NCBI RefSeq assembly: GCF_902859915.1
Contig: NZ_CADIKK010000003.1
Coordinates: 124,001-188,000, forward strand
From: Paraburkholderia ultramafica
Lineage (GTDB): Bacteria > Pseudomonadota > Gammaproteobacteria > Burkholderiales > Burkholderiaceae
Reading direction: 5' to 3'
DNA: 64,000 nucleotides
The notes under the pieces were generated by a model. The model did no database searches. It was given only the letters and a program-made list of their open reading frames with translations, and had not been told where the DNA came from. Position 1 is the first letter of the stretch. Each line of letters starts with the position of its first letter. The position numbers and the translations under genes were made by a program. Below are positions 35,605 to 45,944 of this stretch, piece after piece.

Positions 35605-35794
35605 AGCGTCCGTCTAACCAAGGGGCACGAAGAAAGGCGCGCGCGTGAAGCGCTGCCGAGGATGATGCAACGATGCTGTTAGAGCGATACCGCGCGGCCG
35701 GGTTCGACGGGCGCCGCAGTTACTCAGTATAGCGGCGTTGCGTGACAGGCTGAATGGGTTTGGCTTGCGCGCGCAAAAGTTGGGATGGCGTGCT

Positions 35795-37390
35795 TCATGC
35801 GTCCGCTGCCGGATAGAACAGGCGGTTGAGCAAGGTTCGCACCATCGGTGCGAGTTCGCCCGCGGTCAGGCCGGCCGGGCCGTGGCCTTGCGCGCTCAGC
35901 GTGTCGGCGGCGAGGCCGTGCAGGTAGACGCCCGCCAAGGCCGCCTCGTAGCGCGGCAAATGTTGTGCGAGCAGCGCGCCGATGATGCCGCCGAGCACGT
36001 CGCCGGTACCGCCCGTTGCCAGTGCGGCGTTGCCGGTCGGATTGATCGCGAGGCGGCCGTCCGGGGCGGCGATGATCGTGCCGGAGCCTTTGAGCACCAC
36101 CACGCTGGCGAAGCGCGCGGCCAGCGCGCGGGCTGCGCCGAGCCGGTCGCGTTGCACGCCCGGCGCGTCGCTGCCGACGAGGCGCGCGGCTTCGAGCGGA
36201 TGGGGCGTGAGGATGCACGGGTCGCCTTGCACGCCGCGCGCGGTGAGTTCGGCGGCGAGCGCGGGGTCTTTCGCGATCAGGTTCAGCGCGTCCGCATCGA
36301 ACAGCTTCGGCACGTCGAGTTGCAGCACATCGTGCAGTACACGCGTGGCGCGTTCGCTATGTCCCATCCCGCAGCCGACCGCGAGCGCGTCCATCTTGTC
36401 GAGCGGTAGATCGTCGAGCGCATGCAGCATCAGTTCGGGATGCGGCGGATCGTAGGGCGGGGCGCCCGCGCCCAGCAGCGCGGCGTGCACCTTGCCCGCG
36501 CCGCAGTAGAGCGCTGCGCGCGCCGCGAGGATCGGTGCGCCGCACATGCCGGTGTCGCCGCCGACCACCGCGAGACTGCCGAAGCTGCCCTTGTTGGTCG
36601 CAAAGTCGCGCGGCGGCAGGAACGCGCCGAACAGCTCGGGCGCGTTCAGTTGCACGGTCGTGCGCTGGCTGCAGTCGACACCGATCGGCGCGAGCGTCAC
36701 GGCGCCGGCCAGGTCGCGGCCTTGCGCGGTGAACAGGCCCGGCTTCGCGCCGATGAAGGTGATCGTGTGGGTCGCGTGGACGGCGGCGGCGCCTTCGCTA
36801 TCGCCGACGATCGTGCCGGTATCGCTGTCGAGGCCGCTGGGGACGTCGAGCGCGAGCACGCCGCCCTTCCTGGGCCGTGCTTTCGCGCGTTGCGACAACT
36901 GCCGGGCGACGGTGGCGAAAACGCCGTCGAGCGGACGTGTCAGGCCGATGCCGAACATGCCGTCCACCAGCCAGCGATAGCCGTCCAGCGAGGCCGGCGG
37001 CGCCGTGGTGATCGGCACGCCCGCGGCGCGGGCCGTGTCGAGCGCCCAGCGGGCGTCGTCCGGTTTCACTTCGACCGGCATGCACAGTTCCACGGCAATG
37101 CCGGTTTTGTGCAGCTCGGTCGCGAGGATCAACGCGTCGCCGCCGTTGTTGCCGGGGCCGGCAATCAGCCACACGCGCTGCTTTGATTTCGCGATCGACG
37201 TGTCGCGGGTGATCTGCTCGTGCAGGAAGCTCGCGGCCGACTGGCCGGCGCGCGCCATCAGCGTGTGCCGTGGCAACGCCGCCGCGGCCTGCGACTCCGC
37301 GATCCGCAGATCGGTCAGCGTCAGCAAGGGCAGCGCGCGCTGGTGCGGGTTGATGAGCGTCGGTGGCAGCGTGTTTTCGGCGTCTGTCAT
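35795..37390 (-). CDS. nnr: Bifunctional NAD(P)H-hydrate epimerase/dehydratase (Nnr)
   Basis: The protein is 531 residues. The N-terminal epimerase (YjeF_N, about 25-240) contains LIAGPGNNGGDALILATEL and VDGMFGIGLTRPL; the C-terminal ADP-dependent dehydratase (about 255-520) contains GSFGSLAVVGGDTGMCGAPI, LTPHPLEAARLVG and ATGGTGDVLGGIIGALLAQ. Together they repair hydrated NAD(P)H. The open frame on the opposite strand is a composition artefact. It is the only gene of its transcription unit. Confidence 0.95.
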   Translation of the reverse strand: MTDAENTLPPTLINPHQRALPLLTLTDLRIAESQAAAALPRHTLMARAGQSAASFLHEQITRDTSIAKSKQRVWLIAGPGNNGGDALILATELHKTGIAVELCMPVEVKPDDARWALDTARAAGVPITTAPPASLDGYRWLVDGMFGIGLTRPLDGVFATVARQLSQRAKARPRKGGVLALDVPSGLDSDTGTIVGDSEGAAAVHATHTITFIGAKPGLFTAQGRDLAGAVTLAPIGVDCSQRTTVQLNAPELFGAFLPPRDFATNKGSFGSLAVVGGDTGMCGAPILAARAALYCGAGKVHAALLGAGAPPYDPPHPELMLHALDDLPLDKMDALAVGCGMGHSERATRVLHDVLQLDVPKLFDADALNLIAKDPALAAELTARGVQGDPCILTPHPLEAARLVGSDAPGVQRDRLGAARALAARFASVVVLKGSGTIIAAPDGRLAINPTGNAALATGGTGDVLGGIIGALLAQHLPRYEAALAGVYLHGLAADTLSAQGHGPAGLTAGELAPMVRTLLNRLFYPAADA

Positions 37391-37530
37391 GGCGAGGCCT
37401 GGCGGTTAGTCTGCCGTGAGGCGAGAAAAAACTTGGGAATCGCTATGTTAGTGCCGATATGTGCGCCGCGCGCGGCTCTTTCGGTCCGGCTTTCGACCCG
37501 CTCGCGAGCGGGCCCGTCATTGCAGGGAAT

Positions 37531-38829
37531 TTACTGGAAACGGTCCGCGCGCAACGCGGCCAGCGTGTCGTCGGGCAGACCCGGCGGCTGGCCCGACAGC
37601 AGGTCGGCGACCAGTTTGCCCGCTCCGCAGGCGAGGCCCCAGCCCGCCGGGCCATGGCCGGCGTTGACGAACAGACGCGGGTGCAGCGCGTTGCCGATCA
37701 CCGGCAAGCCGTCCGGTGACAGCAGCTTGACGCCTTCCCACGGCAGCGCGGCGGAGATTCGCGCGGCGCCCGGAATCCAGTCGTGCGTCGCCTGGCCGAG
37801 CAGTGCCAGCGCCTCCTTCGTCACGGCTTCGCCCAACGGCTTGTCGATCTGGCCGGCGCTTTGCAGCACCGCGCCGCCGGCGATTCGCAGCCGATGGTTC
37901 ATCCGGCTGATGCCGATCCGCTTGACCGCGTCGACGATCGCCACGTGCGGCGCGCATTCCTCATGCGCGATCGGCGCGACCAGCGTGTGCAGCCGCAGCG
38001 GATGCAGCGGCAGCCGCAAGCCGAGGCGTTCGAGCAGCGCCAGGCTGCCGTGACCGGCGGCCACCACCACCGCGTCGGCGTGGATCACGTCGACTTCACG
38101 CGAACGGGGGGCCGTGCCGGGGCGCGGCGCCAGTTCGACGGAGGCGCGCTGGCCTTCGAGGCGGATCGCCGAGACTTCGCAACCCAGCATGAACCGCACG
38201 CCGCCTTGCGTATCGAGGGTCTGCTTGATGAGTTTGGTGAACAGCGGACAGTTGGCCGTGCGTTCCTGGTCGAACAGCACGCCGCCGGCGAATTCCGGCT
38301 CGGTGCGCACCGAATGCTCGTACGCGGCGCATTCGTCCGGCGTCAGCACGTGATGCGGGACTTCATACTGACGCAGCAGTTCGAGCGCGGCCTGGGTCTG
38401 TTCCCATTCGTGCCCGGCGCGCGCCAGGTAAAGCAGTCCGCTCGCCTGTTCGAATTCGAGCCCGAAACGCGTTTCCATGTCGGCCAGCGTGTCGCGCGAC
38501 GCCTCGATCAGCGGACGCAACCGGCCATACTGGCGATTGAATGCCTCCGGCTCTTGCAACGTGGCGAGTTGCTTGACGAACTGACGCGCCAGCCCGTTGA
38601 AGCCGGTTTTGCTGATCACGCCGTTTTTGGCGTTTTGACGGCTCGCCATGAAGGTCGGGCCGAACCAGACATCGAGCGGGGTCGGCAGCACGGTGCCGCC
38701 GTGCCCGTAGGTCGCGCCCTGCGCGACGGTCGCGTGGCGCTCGACGACACATACCCGGTGGCCGGCCGCGCGCAGATGATAAGCGGTGGCGACGCCCGCG
38801 ATCCCGCCGCCAATGACGATGACATCCAT
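37531..38829 (-). CDS. dadA: D-amino acid dehydrogenase small subunit-like FAD oxidoreductase
   Basis: The protein is 432 residues from the ATG at 38829, which starts directly at the FAD fold: [20 protein letters not shown], then [18 protein letters not shown]. The middle carries the DAO substrate domain, and the end has [18 protein letters not shown] and [20 protein letters not shown]. It oxidises D-amino acids (chiefly D-alanine) at the inner membrane. An upstream extension of the frame to 38958 lacks family sequence. It is divergent from purL. Confidence 0.93.
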   Translation of the reverse strand: MDVIVIGGGIAGVATAYHLRAAGHRVCVVERHATVAQGATYGHGGTVLPTPLDVWFGPTFMASRQNAKNGVISKTGFNGLARQFVKQLATLQEPEAFNRQYGRLRPLIEASRDTLADMETRFGLEFEQASGLLYLARAGHEWEQTQAALELLRQYEVPHHVLTPDECAAYEHSVRTEPEFAGGVLFDQERTANCPLFTKLIKQTLDTQGGVRFMLGCEVSAIRLEGQRASVELAPRPGTAPRSREVDVIHADAVVVAAGHGSLALLERLGLRLPLHPLRLHTLVAPIAHEECAPHVAIVDAVKRIGISRMNHRLRIAGGAVLQSAGQIDKPLGEAVTKEALALLGQATHDWIPGAARISAALPWEGVKLLSPDGLPVIGNALHPRLFVNAGHGPAGWGLACGAGKLVADLLSGQPPGLPDDTLAALRADRFQ

Positions 38830-39135
38830 GTTTTGATTCGAATTGCCGACGGGACGCCGAAGCGGCGCATTCCCGTTGAGCGTGGCATGCGGCGCGCGAC
38901 CCGGCATGGCTCGGGCGGCTCGCGCCGATCTGATGAAAGGCCGAATGATAGCAGTCAAACCGCCGACGCGGCCACGCGGTCGGCATCCCGCAGCGGCGCC
39001 CGCGCGCGGACCGAAAGCGCACCGCCAGGCCCGCTGGAAGCCTGTTCCCGGGGTATAATCCCGGACTTCCTTTCCGCCTCACGTCGCCTGCATGCGCGAC
39101 TTTTCGGCATCACTGAGCGACGCAACGTCAAGTCC
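38830..39135. promoter_or_regulatory. Divergent dadA/purL promoter region with a TATAAT
   Basis: 306 bases. A perfect -10 hexamer TATAAT at 39054-39059 (GGGTATAATC) would start purL mRNA at about 39066, leaving a leader of about 70 bases. No good -35 was seen. The rest has no gene. Confidence 0.5.
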
Positions 39136-42100
39136 ATGGCCCACTTCTCGTGTTTCCCCGGCGCTTCGGCCCTCTCCGATTTCCGTCAAACCCGCCTGCT
39201 CGAAACGCTTACGCACATCGACCCGAATATCACCGGCGTGCGCGGGCAATATCTGCACTTCGTCAACGCCCACACCCCGCTCTCCGCTGAAGACACCGCA
39301 AAGGTCGAGGCGCTGATGCACTACGGCGATCCGCTCGAAGACAGCAAGGAGCGCGGCGCGGCCGAGACCTTCCTCGTGGTGCCGCGGTTCGGCACGGTGT
39401 CGCCGTGGGCCAGCAAGGCAACCGACATCGCCCATCTGTGCGGCCTCACCCAGGTGCGCCGCATCGAGCGCGGCGTCGAGTACACGGTCGCGCTGAAAAG
39501 CGGCCTGCTGGGCGGCAAGAAAGTGCTCTCCGACGAAGCCCGCGCGGCCGTTGCCGTGGCGCTGCACGACCGCATGACCGAAAGCGTTGCGCCGTCGCGC
39601 GACCATGCGCTGCATCTGTTCGACGAACTGCCGGCCAAGCCGCTGCAAACCGTCGACGTGCTCGGCCACGGCCGTGGCGCGCTGGAAGCGGCGAACACGG
39701 AGCTGGGCCTCGCGCTCGCCGACGACGAAATCGACTACCTGGTCGACGCGTTCACGAAGCTCGGCCGCAACCCCACCGACGTCGAACTGATGATGTTCGC
39801 GCAGGCCAACAGCGAGCACTGCCGCCACAAGATTTTCAACGCGGACTGGACCATCGACGGCGAGAAGCAGGACATCTCGCTGTTCAACATGATCCGCAAC
39901 ACCGAGAAGCTGAACCCGCAAGGCACGATCGTCGCGTATTCGGACAACTCGGCGATCATGGCGGGCGGCGTGGCCGAGCGCTGGTTCCCGCGCACGCCGG
40001 CTGACCTTGGCGCAAGCGAACTGCCGGAACACTATCGCCGCAGCGTCGAACTCACGCACACGCTGATGAAGGTGGAGACGCACAATCACCCGACCGCGAT
40101 TTCGCCGTTCCCGGGCGCCGCGACCGGCGCGGGCGGTGAGATCCGCGACGAAGGCGCGACCGGCCGTGGCGCGCGTCCGAAGGCGGGGCTGGCGGGCTTC
40201 ACGGTGTCGAACCTGGAATTGCCGGACGGCGTCGAAGCATGGGAAAACGCGCGCGACGCCGCGCAGCCGCTCGCGCACCGCAATCCGGCCGACCAGCACG
40301 AAGCGTACGGCCGTCCCGACCGCATCGCGTCGCCACTGCAGATCATGATCGACGGCCCGCTCGGCGGCGCCGCGTTCAACAACGAATTCGGCCGGCCGAA
40401 TCTGGGCGGTTACTTCCGCGCTTATGAGCAGAACGTCGCGGGCCTGGTGCGCGGCTATCACAAGCCGATCATGATCGCCGGCGGCATCGGCAATATCTCG
40501 GACCAGCACACGCACAAGCACGATCTGCCGGAAGGCTCGCTGCTGATCCAGATCGGCGGCCCGGGCATGCGCATCGGCATGGGCGGCGGCGCCGCGAGCT
40601 CGATGGCGACCGGCACCAACACCGCCGAGCTCGATTTCGACTCGGTGCAGCGCGGTAACCCGGAAATCGAACGCCGTGCGCAGGAAGTCATCAACGCGTG
40701 CTGGCAACTCGGCGACAAGAACCCGATTCTGAGCATTCACGACGTCGGCGCGGGCGGTCTGTCGAACGCGTTCCCCGAAGTGGTGGACGGCGCGGGCAAG
40801 GGCGCGCTGTTCGAACTGCGCAAGATCCAGCTCGAAGAAAGCGGTTTGTCGCCGCGTGAAATCTGGTCGAACGAAGCGCAAGAGCGCTATGTGCTGGCGA
40901 TCGCGCCGGCCGATCTGCCAGCCTTCGAAGCGATGTGCGAGCGCGAGCGCTGCCCGTTCGCGGTGATCGGCACGGCTACCGCCGAGCGTCAACTGAAGCT
41001 GATCGACGCCGAACTGAAAGACGACGCCGCGCATCAGCCGGTCGACATGCCGATGGAAGTGCTGCTCGGCAAGGCGCCGCGCATGCATCGCGACGTCAGG
41101 CGCGTCGAGCAGAAGCTCGAGCCGGTGGATGTCACCGGCATCGCGTTGGCGGACGTCGCAGCCAGCGTGCTGCGTCATCCGACGGTTGCGAGCAAGTCGT
41201 TCCTGATTACGATCGGCGACCGCTCGGTGGGCGGCACGACCGCGCGCGACCAGATGGTCGGTCCGTGGCAAGTGCCGGTGGCCGACGTCGCGATCACGAC
41301 GATGGACTACGCGGGCTTCCGCGGCGAAGCAATGACGATGGCCGAGCGCACGCCGCTCGCCGTCATCAACGCGCCGGCATCGGGCCGCATGGCGGTCGGC
41401 GAGGCGGTCACGAACATCGCGGCGGCCCCCATTGCTTCGCTCGACAAGCTCAAGCTTTCGGCGAACTGGATGGCCGCGTGCGGCGCGGCAGGTGAAGACG
41501 CAGCGCTCTACGACACGGTCAAGGCGATCGGCATGGAGCTGTGCCCGGCGCTCGGCATCAGCATTCCGGTCGGCAAGGATTCGCTGTCGATGCGCACCAA
41601 GTGGCAAGACCGTGGCGTCGCGAAGGAAGTGGTCGCGCCGGTTTCGCTGATCATCTCGGCGTTCGCGCCGGTCGAAGACGTGCGCAAGCACCTCACGCCG
41701 CAACTGCGCCGCGTGAACGGAACGGATGGCGTGGGCGACTCCGTGCTGATCGCGATCGACCTCGGCCGCGGCAAGCATCGTCTGGGCGGCAGTATCCTCG
41801 CGCAAGTCACGCAGCAAGTCGGCGACACGGTGCCCGACATCGACGATCCGGAAGACCTGAAGCGCTTCTTCAACGCAATCCAGGCGCTGAACAACGACGG
41901 CAAGCTGCTCGCTTATCACGACCGTTCGGACGGCGGCCTGTGGGCGACGGTCTGCGAAATGGCGTTTGCGGGTCACGTCGGCGTGTCGCTGAATGTCGAC
42001 ATGCTGGTGCTCGATCCGCATCACGAATCCGATTACGGCGACGCGAAAGACTGGGCGAAGCAGACCAGCGGACGTCGCGAAGACCGCACGATTCGCGCGC

Positions 42101-43230
42101 TCTTCAACGAAGAGCTCGGCGCGGTGATCCAGGTGCGCGCGGCCGACCGCGACGCGGTGCTGGTCGCGTTGCGCGAGCATGGGCTGTCGGCGTGCTCGCA
42201 TGTGATCGGCAAGCTCAACGAGCGCGACACGATCGAAATCTATCGCGACGCGAAGAAGATCTACGACGCGCCGCGTACCGAACTGCATCGCACGTGGAGT
42301 GAAGTGAGCTGGCGTATCGCGCGTTTGCGCGACAACCCGGCTTGCGCCGACGCCGAATACGACGCACTGCTGGACGCCGCCGATCCGGGCATCACGCCGG
42401 TGCTGAGCTTCGATCCGGCTGAAGACGTCGCGGCGCCGTTCATCGGCAAGAGCGCGCGTCCGCGTGTCGCGATCCTGCGCGAGCAGGGCGTGAATTCGCA
42501 CCTCGAAACCGCCTACGCGTTCGACCGCGCCGGTTTCGACGCGCACGACGTGCACATGAGCGATCTGCTCGCAGGCCGCGCGAACCTGGCGGAATTCGCC
42601 GGCGCGGTGGCGTGCGGCGGCTTCTCGTACGGCGATACGCTCGGCGCCGGTGAAGGCTGGGCGAAGGCGATCCGCTTCAACGCGCAACTGGCCGACATGT
42701 TCGCCGCGTTCTTCGGCCGCGCAGACACGTTCGCGCTCGGCATCTGTAACGGCTGCCAGATGATGAGCAGCCTCGCGTCGATGATCCCGGGCGCCGAAGC
42801 CTGGCCGAAGTTCACGCGCAACAAGTCGGAGAAATTCGAAGCGCGCTTCTCGCTGGTCGAAGTGCAGGCGTCACCGTCGATCTTCTTCGCCGGCATGGAA
42901 GGCTCGCGTATTCCGGTGGCGGTCGCGCACGGCGAAGGCTACGCGGACTTCTCGCAGCAAGGCGATGCGTCGAAGGTGGCGGTGGCGATGCGTTATGTCG
43001 ATCACCGTGGCGAGGCGACCGAGCAGTATCCGTTCAACCCGAACGGTTCGCCGGAAGGCATCACGTCGGTCACGACGGCCGATGGCCGCTTCACGGTGCT
43101 GATGCCGCACACCGAGCGCGTGCATCGCGCGGTGCAGATGAGCTGGCACCCGCAAGGCTGGGGCGAGGGCAGCACGGACGCAAGCCCGTGGATGCGCGCG
43201 TTCCAGAACGCACGCCGCTCGTTGGGTTGA
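39136..43230 (+). CDS. purL: Phosphoribosylformylglycinamidine synthase, single-chain
   Basis: The protein is 1,364 residues from the ATG at 39136, matching the large PurL of beta/gamma-proteobacteria. It has an N-terminal PurS-like domain, the FGAM synthase AIRS-like repeats ([23 protein letters not shown]-type [37 protein letters not shown]) and a C-terminal glutamine amidotransferase (about 1110-1364) with catalytic Cys in GICNGCQMM and His/Glu in [13 protein letters not shown]. It makes FGAM from FGAR, Gln and ATP in purine synthesis. The frame is open far upstream but that part overlaps dadA antisense. Confidence 0.98.
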   Translation: MAHFSCFPGASALSDFRQTRLLETLTHIDPNITGVRGQYLHFVNAHTPLSAEDTAKVEALMHYGDPLEDSKERGAAETFLVVPRFGTVSPWASKATDIAHLCGLTQVRRIERGVEYTVALKSGLLGGKKVLSDEARAAVAVALHDRMTESVAPSRDHALHLFDELPAKPLQTVDVLGHGRGALEAANTELGLALADDEIDYLVDAFTKLGRNPTDVELMMFAQANSEHCRHKIFNADWTIDGEKQDISLFNMIRNTEKLNPQGTIVAYSDNSAIMAGGVAERWFPRTPADLGASELPEHYRRSVELTHTLMKVETHNHPTAISPFPGAATGAGGEIRDEGATGRGARPKAGLAGFTVSNLELPDGVEAWENARDAAQPLAHRNPADQHEAYGRPDRIASPLQIMIDGPLGGAAFNNEFGRPNLGGYFRAYEQNVAGLVRGYHKPIMIAGGIGNISDQHTHKHDLPEGSLLIQIGGPGMRIGMGGGAASSMATGTNTAELDFDSVQRGNPEIERRAQEVINACWQLGDKNPILSIHDVGAGGLSNAFPEVVDGAGKGALFELRKIQLEESGLSPREIWSNEAQERYVLAIAPADLPAFEAMCERERCPFAVIGTATAERQLKLIDAELKDDAAHQPVDMPMEVLLGKAPRMHRDVRRVEQKLEPVDVTGIALADVAASVLRHPTVASKSFLITIGDRSVGGTTARDQMVGPWQVPVADVAITTMDYAGFRGEAMTMAERTPLAVINAPASGRMAVGEAVTNIAAAPIASLDKLKLSANWMAACGAAGEDAALYDTVKAIGMELCPALGISIPVGKDSLSMRTKWQDRGVAKEVVAPVSLIISAFAPVEDVRKHLTPQLRRVNGTDGVGDSVLIAIDLGRGKHRLGGSILAQVTQQVGDTVPDIDDPEDLKRFFNAIQALNNDGKLLAYHDRSDGGLWATVCEMAFAGHVGVSLNVDMLVLDPHHESDYGDAKDWAKQTSGRREDRTIRALFNEELGAVIQVRAADRDAVLVALREHGLSACSHVIGKLNERDTIEIYRDAKKIYDAPRTELHRTWSEVSWRIARLRDNPACADAEYDALLDAADPGITPVLSFDPAEDVAAPFIGKSARPRVAILREQGVNSHLETAYAFDRAGFDAHDVHMSDLLAGRANLAEFAGAVACGGFSYGDTLGAGEGWAKAIRFNAQLADMFAAFFGRADTFALGICNGCQMMSSLASMIPGAEAWPKFTRNKSEKFEARFSLVEVQASPSIFFAGMEGSRIPVAVAHGEGYADFSQQGDASKVAVAMRYVDHRGEATEQYPFNPNGSPEGITSVTTADGRFTVLMPHTERVHRAVQMSWHPQGWGEGSTDASPWMRAFQNARRSLG

Positions 43231-43390
43231 TCAAGGGCGAAGCTGCCGCGTCGGGCGGCGGTTTTGCCTTTTGCGCGGCTTACGCTTCACGCCGCGCTTC
43301 GCAGTGTGTGAAGCCTGTCGCGCTTCGCACCGCGCCTCACGCGCTTCGCGCAACGCGAAAATCCCGCAGTCACAAAAACCCGCAGCAATA

Positions 43391-43415
43391 AAAAAGCCGC
43401 CCACGGGCGGCTTTT
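43391..43415 (-). terminator. Intrinsic terminator between convergent purL and parvulin gene
   Basis: GCCGCCC/GGGCGGC stem (tight loop) flanked by A-run on the left and TTTT on the right. On the minus strand the tail is TTTTTTATT, so it best serves the parvulin-bolA-ispZ operon but probably acts both ways. Confidence 0.88.
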
Positions 43416-43450
43416 CTGCTTTCAAGCGAAGCGGTAACTCAACAACCCGC

Positions 43451-44230
43451 TTACTGAATCTTCGCGTTCTTGCGCAGACCTTCTTCGAACGCCTGCAGCT
43501 TTTCCTGCTGGATCTGCTGCACGATCTGCGGGCGCACCTGCTCCAGCGGCGGCGGCGTCGTGTTGCGCACGTCGTCGACACGGATGATGTGCCAGCCGAA
43601 TTGCGTGTGCACCGGCGTGTCGGTCATCTGGCCTTTCTGCAGTTGCGTGGCCGCAGTCGCGAATTCAGGCACGTAGGCCTTCGGGTCCGACCAGTCCAGG
43701 TCGCCGCCGTTCTTGCCCGATCCCGGGTCCTTCGAGTATTGCCTGGCGAGGTCTTCGAAGCTCGCGCCGGCCTTGATCTTCGCGATCAGGTCCTTCGCCT
43801 GCTGTTCGTTGTCGACCAGGATGTGGTGCAGGTGATATTCCTTGCCGCCCGCGTCCTTGATCAGCGCGTTGTAGCGCGCGGTGACTTCGGCGTCGCTCGG
43901 CGCGTTGTTCTTCACGAAGTCTTCGATCAGCGCGCGCAGCACGACGGTTTGTTGGGCAACGGCGACTTGCGCCTTGATATCCGGACGATTCGGCAGGCCG
44001 CGGCGCAGCGCTTCCTGCATCAGGATTTCGCGATTCACCAGCTCTTCGCGCACGGCCATTTGCAGTTGCGGCGTATTTTGCTGGCCCTGGTGAACCAGTT
44101 GTTCGATCAGCGCATCGGCGCGCGCTTTCGGAATCGGCGTGCCGTTCACGACAGCGATGTTCTGTGCAAATGCAGGTGCGGCCGCAAACGCAGCCAGCAA
44201 TACCCAAAGGCGGGTTTTCTTCAAGGTCAT
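43451..44230 (-). CDS. Secreted parvulin-type peptidyl-prolyl isomerase
   Basis: The protein is 259 residues. A signal peptide (LWVLLAAFAAAPAFA, cleavage about residue 22) is followed by a SurA-N-like helical region with NGTPIPKARADALIEQLVHQ, and a parvulin domain (about 130-225) with YHLHHILVDNEQQAKDLIAK, GKNGGDLDWSDPKAYVPEFA and VHTQFGWHIIRVDDV. It assists folding in the periplasm. It is the third gene of the ispZ-bolA-ppi unit, starting 9 bp after bolA, an order that is conserved in Burkholderia. Confidence 0.94.
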   Translation of the reverse strand: MTLKKTRLWVLLAAFAAAPAFAQNIAVVNGTPIPKARADALIEQLVHQGQQNTPQLQMAVREELVNREILMQEALRRGLPNRPDIKAQVAVAQQTVVLRALIEDFVKNNAPSDAEVTARYNALIKDAGGKEYHLHHILVDNEQQAKDLIAKIKAGASFEDLARQYSKDPGSGKNGGDLDWSDPKAYVPEFATAATQLQKGQMTDTPVHTQFGWHIIRVDDVRNTTPPPLEQVRPQIVQQIQQEKLQAFEEGLRKNAKIQ

Positions 44231-44239
44231 CGGAAGTTC

Positions 44240-44551
44240 CTAGCGGGGCAACAAAGCGAATTCTTCGGGCGTATACGCCGTGATTGCAAGGGCATGAATG
44301 CCGCGCTGCATGGCATCGGCCAGCGCATCATACACCATGCGATGCCGCGCCACGCGGGCCTGGCCGGCAAATGCGGCCGCCACGATCGTGACACTGAAAT
44401 GACCGCCGGCTAGGGCGCCGGCGTGGCCCGCGTGCTGCGCGCTGTCGTCGGTGATGCTGATCGACGCGACCGGCGCGAGCGCGGCGGTCAGGCGCGCTTC
44501 GATCAGCGCGGCGCGCTCGGCGGTGGTGGCGTGCATGAAAACATCGCTCAT
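44240..44551 (-). CDS. bolA: BolA-family protein
   Basis: The protein is 103 residues. The compact BolA/IbaG fold is shown by GGHFSVTIVAAAFAGQARVA, RHRMVYDALADAMQRGIHAL and ITAYTPEEF. BolA proteins bind glutaredoxin-linked iron-sulfur clusters and affect envelope and stress genes. It starts one base after the ispZ stop. Confidence 0.92.
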   Translation of the reverse strand: MSDVFMHATTAERAALIEARLTAALAPVASISITDDSAQHAGHAGALAGGHFSVTIVAAAFAGQARVARHRMVYDALADAMQRGIHALAITAYTPEEFALLPR

Positions 44552-44552
44552 G

Positions 44553-45083
44553 TCATTCTTCCTTCATGTATTTCGACAGCCACAAACTCTGTCCGACGAT
44601 GAAGACCAGCAGGCAGCCGGTCGCGCCGAATAGCTTGAAATTGACCCATTGGTCGGTCGTGTAGTGGTACGCGACGAACAGGTTGACGAGCCCGAGCAGC
44701 ACAAAGAACACTGCCCAGAGGAGGTTCAGCTTGCCCCAGATCGCGTGCGGCAGCGTGATCTGCTTGCCCATCATCGCTTCGATCAGGTTCTTGTTGAAGG
44801 CCAGTTGTGAGACGATCAGCGCGACGGAAAACGCCCAGTACAGCACGGTCGGCTTCCACTTGATGAACGTGTCGTTGTGCAGCACGAGCGTTGCGCCGCC
44901 GAACACGGTGACGACGCCGAGGCTCACCCACAGCATAGGGTCGACCTTGCGGTGGCGGAAGGCCACCCACGCGATCTGCACCAGCGTGGCGACGATCGCC
45001 ACTGCCGTCGCCGTGAAAATGCCCCAGATCTTGAAGGCGACGAAGAACAGGATGATCGGGAACAGATCGAACAGGAATTTCAT
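44553..45083 (-). CDS. ispZ: Inner-membrane septation protein A (YciB/IspZ)
   Basis: The protein is 176 residues from the ATG at 45083, with about five to six membrane helices. Motifs: [20 protein letters not shown] at the N-terminus, [40 protein letters not shown] and [11 protein letters not shown] are all YciB hallmarks. It links envelope synthesis and division. It leads the three-gene operon; a longer frame to 45680 is antisense/out-of-frame to msrB and is not real. Confidence 0.95.
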   Translation of the reverse strand: MKFLFDLFPIILFFVAFKIWGIFTATAVAIVATLVQIAWVAFRHRKVDPMLWVSLGVVTVFGGATLVLHNDTFIKWKPTVLYWAFSVALIVSQLAFNKNLIEAMMGKQITLPHAIWGKLNLLWAVFFVLLGLVNLFVAYHYTTDQWVNFKLFGATGCLLVFIVGQSLWLSKYMKEE

Positions 45084-45206
45084 TATCTGGTCGGGTATTC
45101 GGAGAGTGAGTCGAAGGGTGAGGGGCGCGGTGCGAAGCGCCCGGTGGTGTGCAAGCCGCGCGAACCCGCCGCGGCGGTTGACAGACGGCGTGCCGGGCCG
45201 TGCGCA

Positions 45207-45238
45207 GCGGGCTTGCCGCGCCAGGACGGCAAGCCCGC
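45207..45238. repeat. 12-bp perfect inverted repeat between msrB and ispZ
   Basis: GCGGGCTTGCCG (45207-45218) and CGGCAAGCCCGC (45227-45238) with an 8-base loop. No T-tract follows on either strand. It lies in the 233-bp gap that carries no gene and could be a factor-independent transcript stop without U-tract, an mRNA-stabilising hairpin or an operator of the ispZ operon. Confidence 0.6.
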
Positions 45239-45316
45239 GAACCGGGTGACGAGCGTCGCGGCCGGCGGACCCCGATCTCGGACGCCGGCCGGCTACGCGC
45301 CGGACTCCGCGCTGCG

Positions 45317-45739
45317 TTACCTGGGCTCGAATTGTAACGCAGCCGAATTGATGCAGTAGCGCAGACCGGTCGGCGCGGGGCCGTCTTCGAACACGTGGCC
45401 CAGATGCGCGCCGCAGTTCTTGCATTGCACTTCGATGCGCAGCATGCCGTGCGAGCGGTCGGTTTTCTCCGCGATCACTTCGCCGTTGATCGGCTTGAAG
45501 TAGCTCGGCCAGCCGCAACCGGCGTCGAACTTGGTGTCCGATTCGAATAGCGGCGTGCCGCAGCACACGCAGTCGTAGATGCCGCGCTCCCAGTGATCGT
45601 GATAGCGACCCGTGAACGGGCGCTCGGTCGCCGCGTGGCGCGTCACCTGGTATTCGATGTCGGAGAGCTGCTTGCGCCACTCGGCGTCGTCTTTCTGCAC
45701 GGCGGGCGCGTCGGTGTTGAGGTCGTCGGGCTGGTTCAT
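45317..45739 (-). CDS. msrB: Peptide-methionine (R)-S-oxide reductase MsrB
   Basis: The protein is 140 residues. The zinc ligands are the CxxC pairs CVCC and CKNC, and the catalytic Cys is in [22 protein letters not shown] is the substrate region. It reduces methionine-R-sulfoxide using thioredoxin. It lies 205 bp downstream of selO on the same strand. Confidence 0.96.
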   Translation of the reverse strand: MNQPDDLNTDAPAVQKDDAEWRKQLSDIEYQVTRHAATERPFTGRYHDHWERGIYDCVCCGTPLFESDTKFDAGCGWPSYFKPINGEVIAEKTDRSHGMLRIEVQCKNCGAHLGHVFEDGPAPTGLRYCINSAALQFEPR

Positions 45740-45779
45740 GGTCGGGTTCCTGTCTCGGGCTTGTTTTGAGGGCTGCTCA

Positions 45780-45930
45780 GTGGGTGGGCTTGAGCCGGCC
45801 TTCGGTCGGCCGTTGGTCGGCCTTCAGTCGGCTTTCCTGCGGCCTTCGTTCAGGCTGCATCGTGGCTTCGGGCGGAGTCAGGCGGCTTCGGCTCATCACA
45901 CGGAATCAGGCGTAGTCAGGCGGATTCTGG
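45780..45930. repeat. Degenerate short repeats between selO and msrB
   Basis: The plus strand shows repeating TCGGCC-like units about every 10-13 bases (45795-45845) and then AGTCAGGCGG twice (about 45878-45925). No gene is encoded in the 205-bp gap. Confidence 0.45.
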
Positions 45931-45944
45931 CGCCTGGCGGCGCG

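Noticed and set aside
33919..35682. 587-codon frame antisense to pgi
   Set aside because: Shadow of pgi, which carries both isomerase signatures.
39079..42687. 1,202-codon open frame antisense to purL
   Set aside because: It is a by-product of high GC and biased codon use in purL. The translation is rich in Arg/His/Val with no family motif, and purL is clearly the real gene.
45790..45925. Repeat region between selO and msrB as a CRISPR array
   Set aside because: Units are 6-13 bases, irregular and degenerate, with no spacers of constant length and no cas genes.
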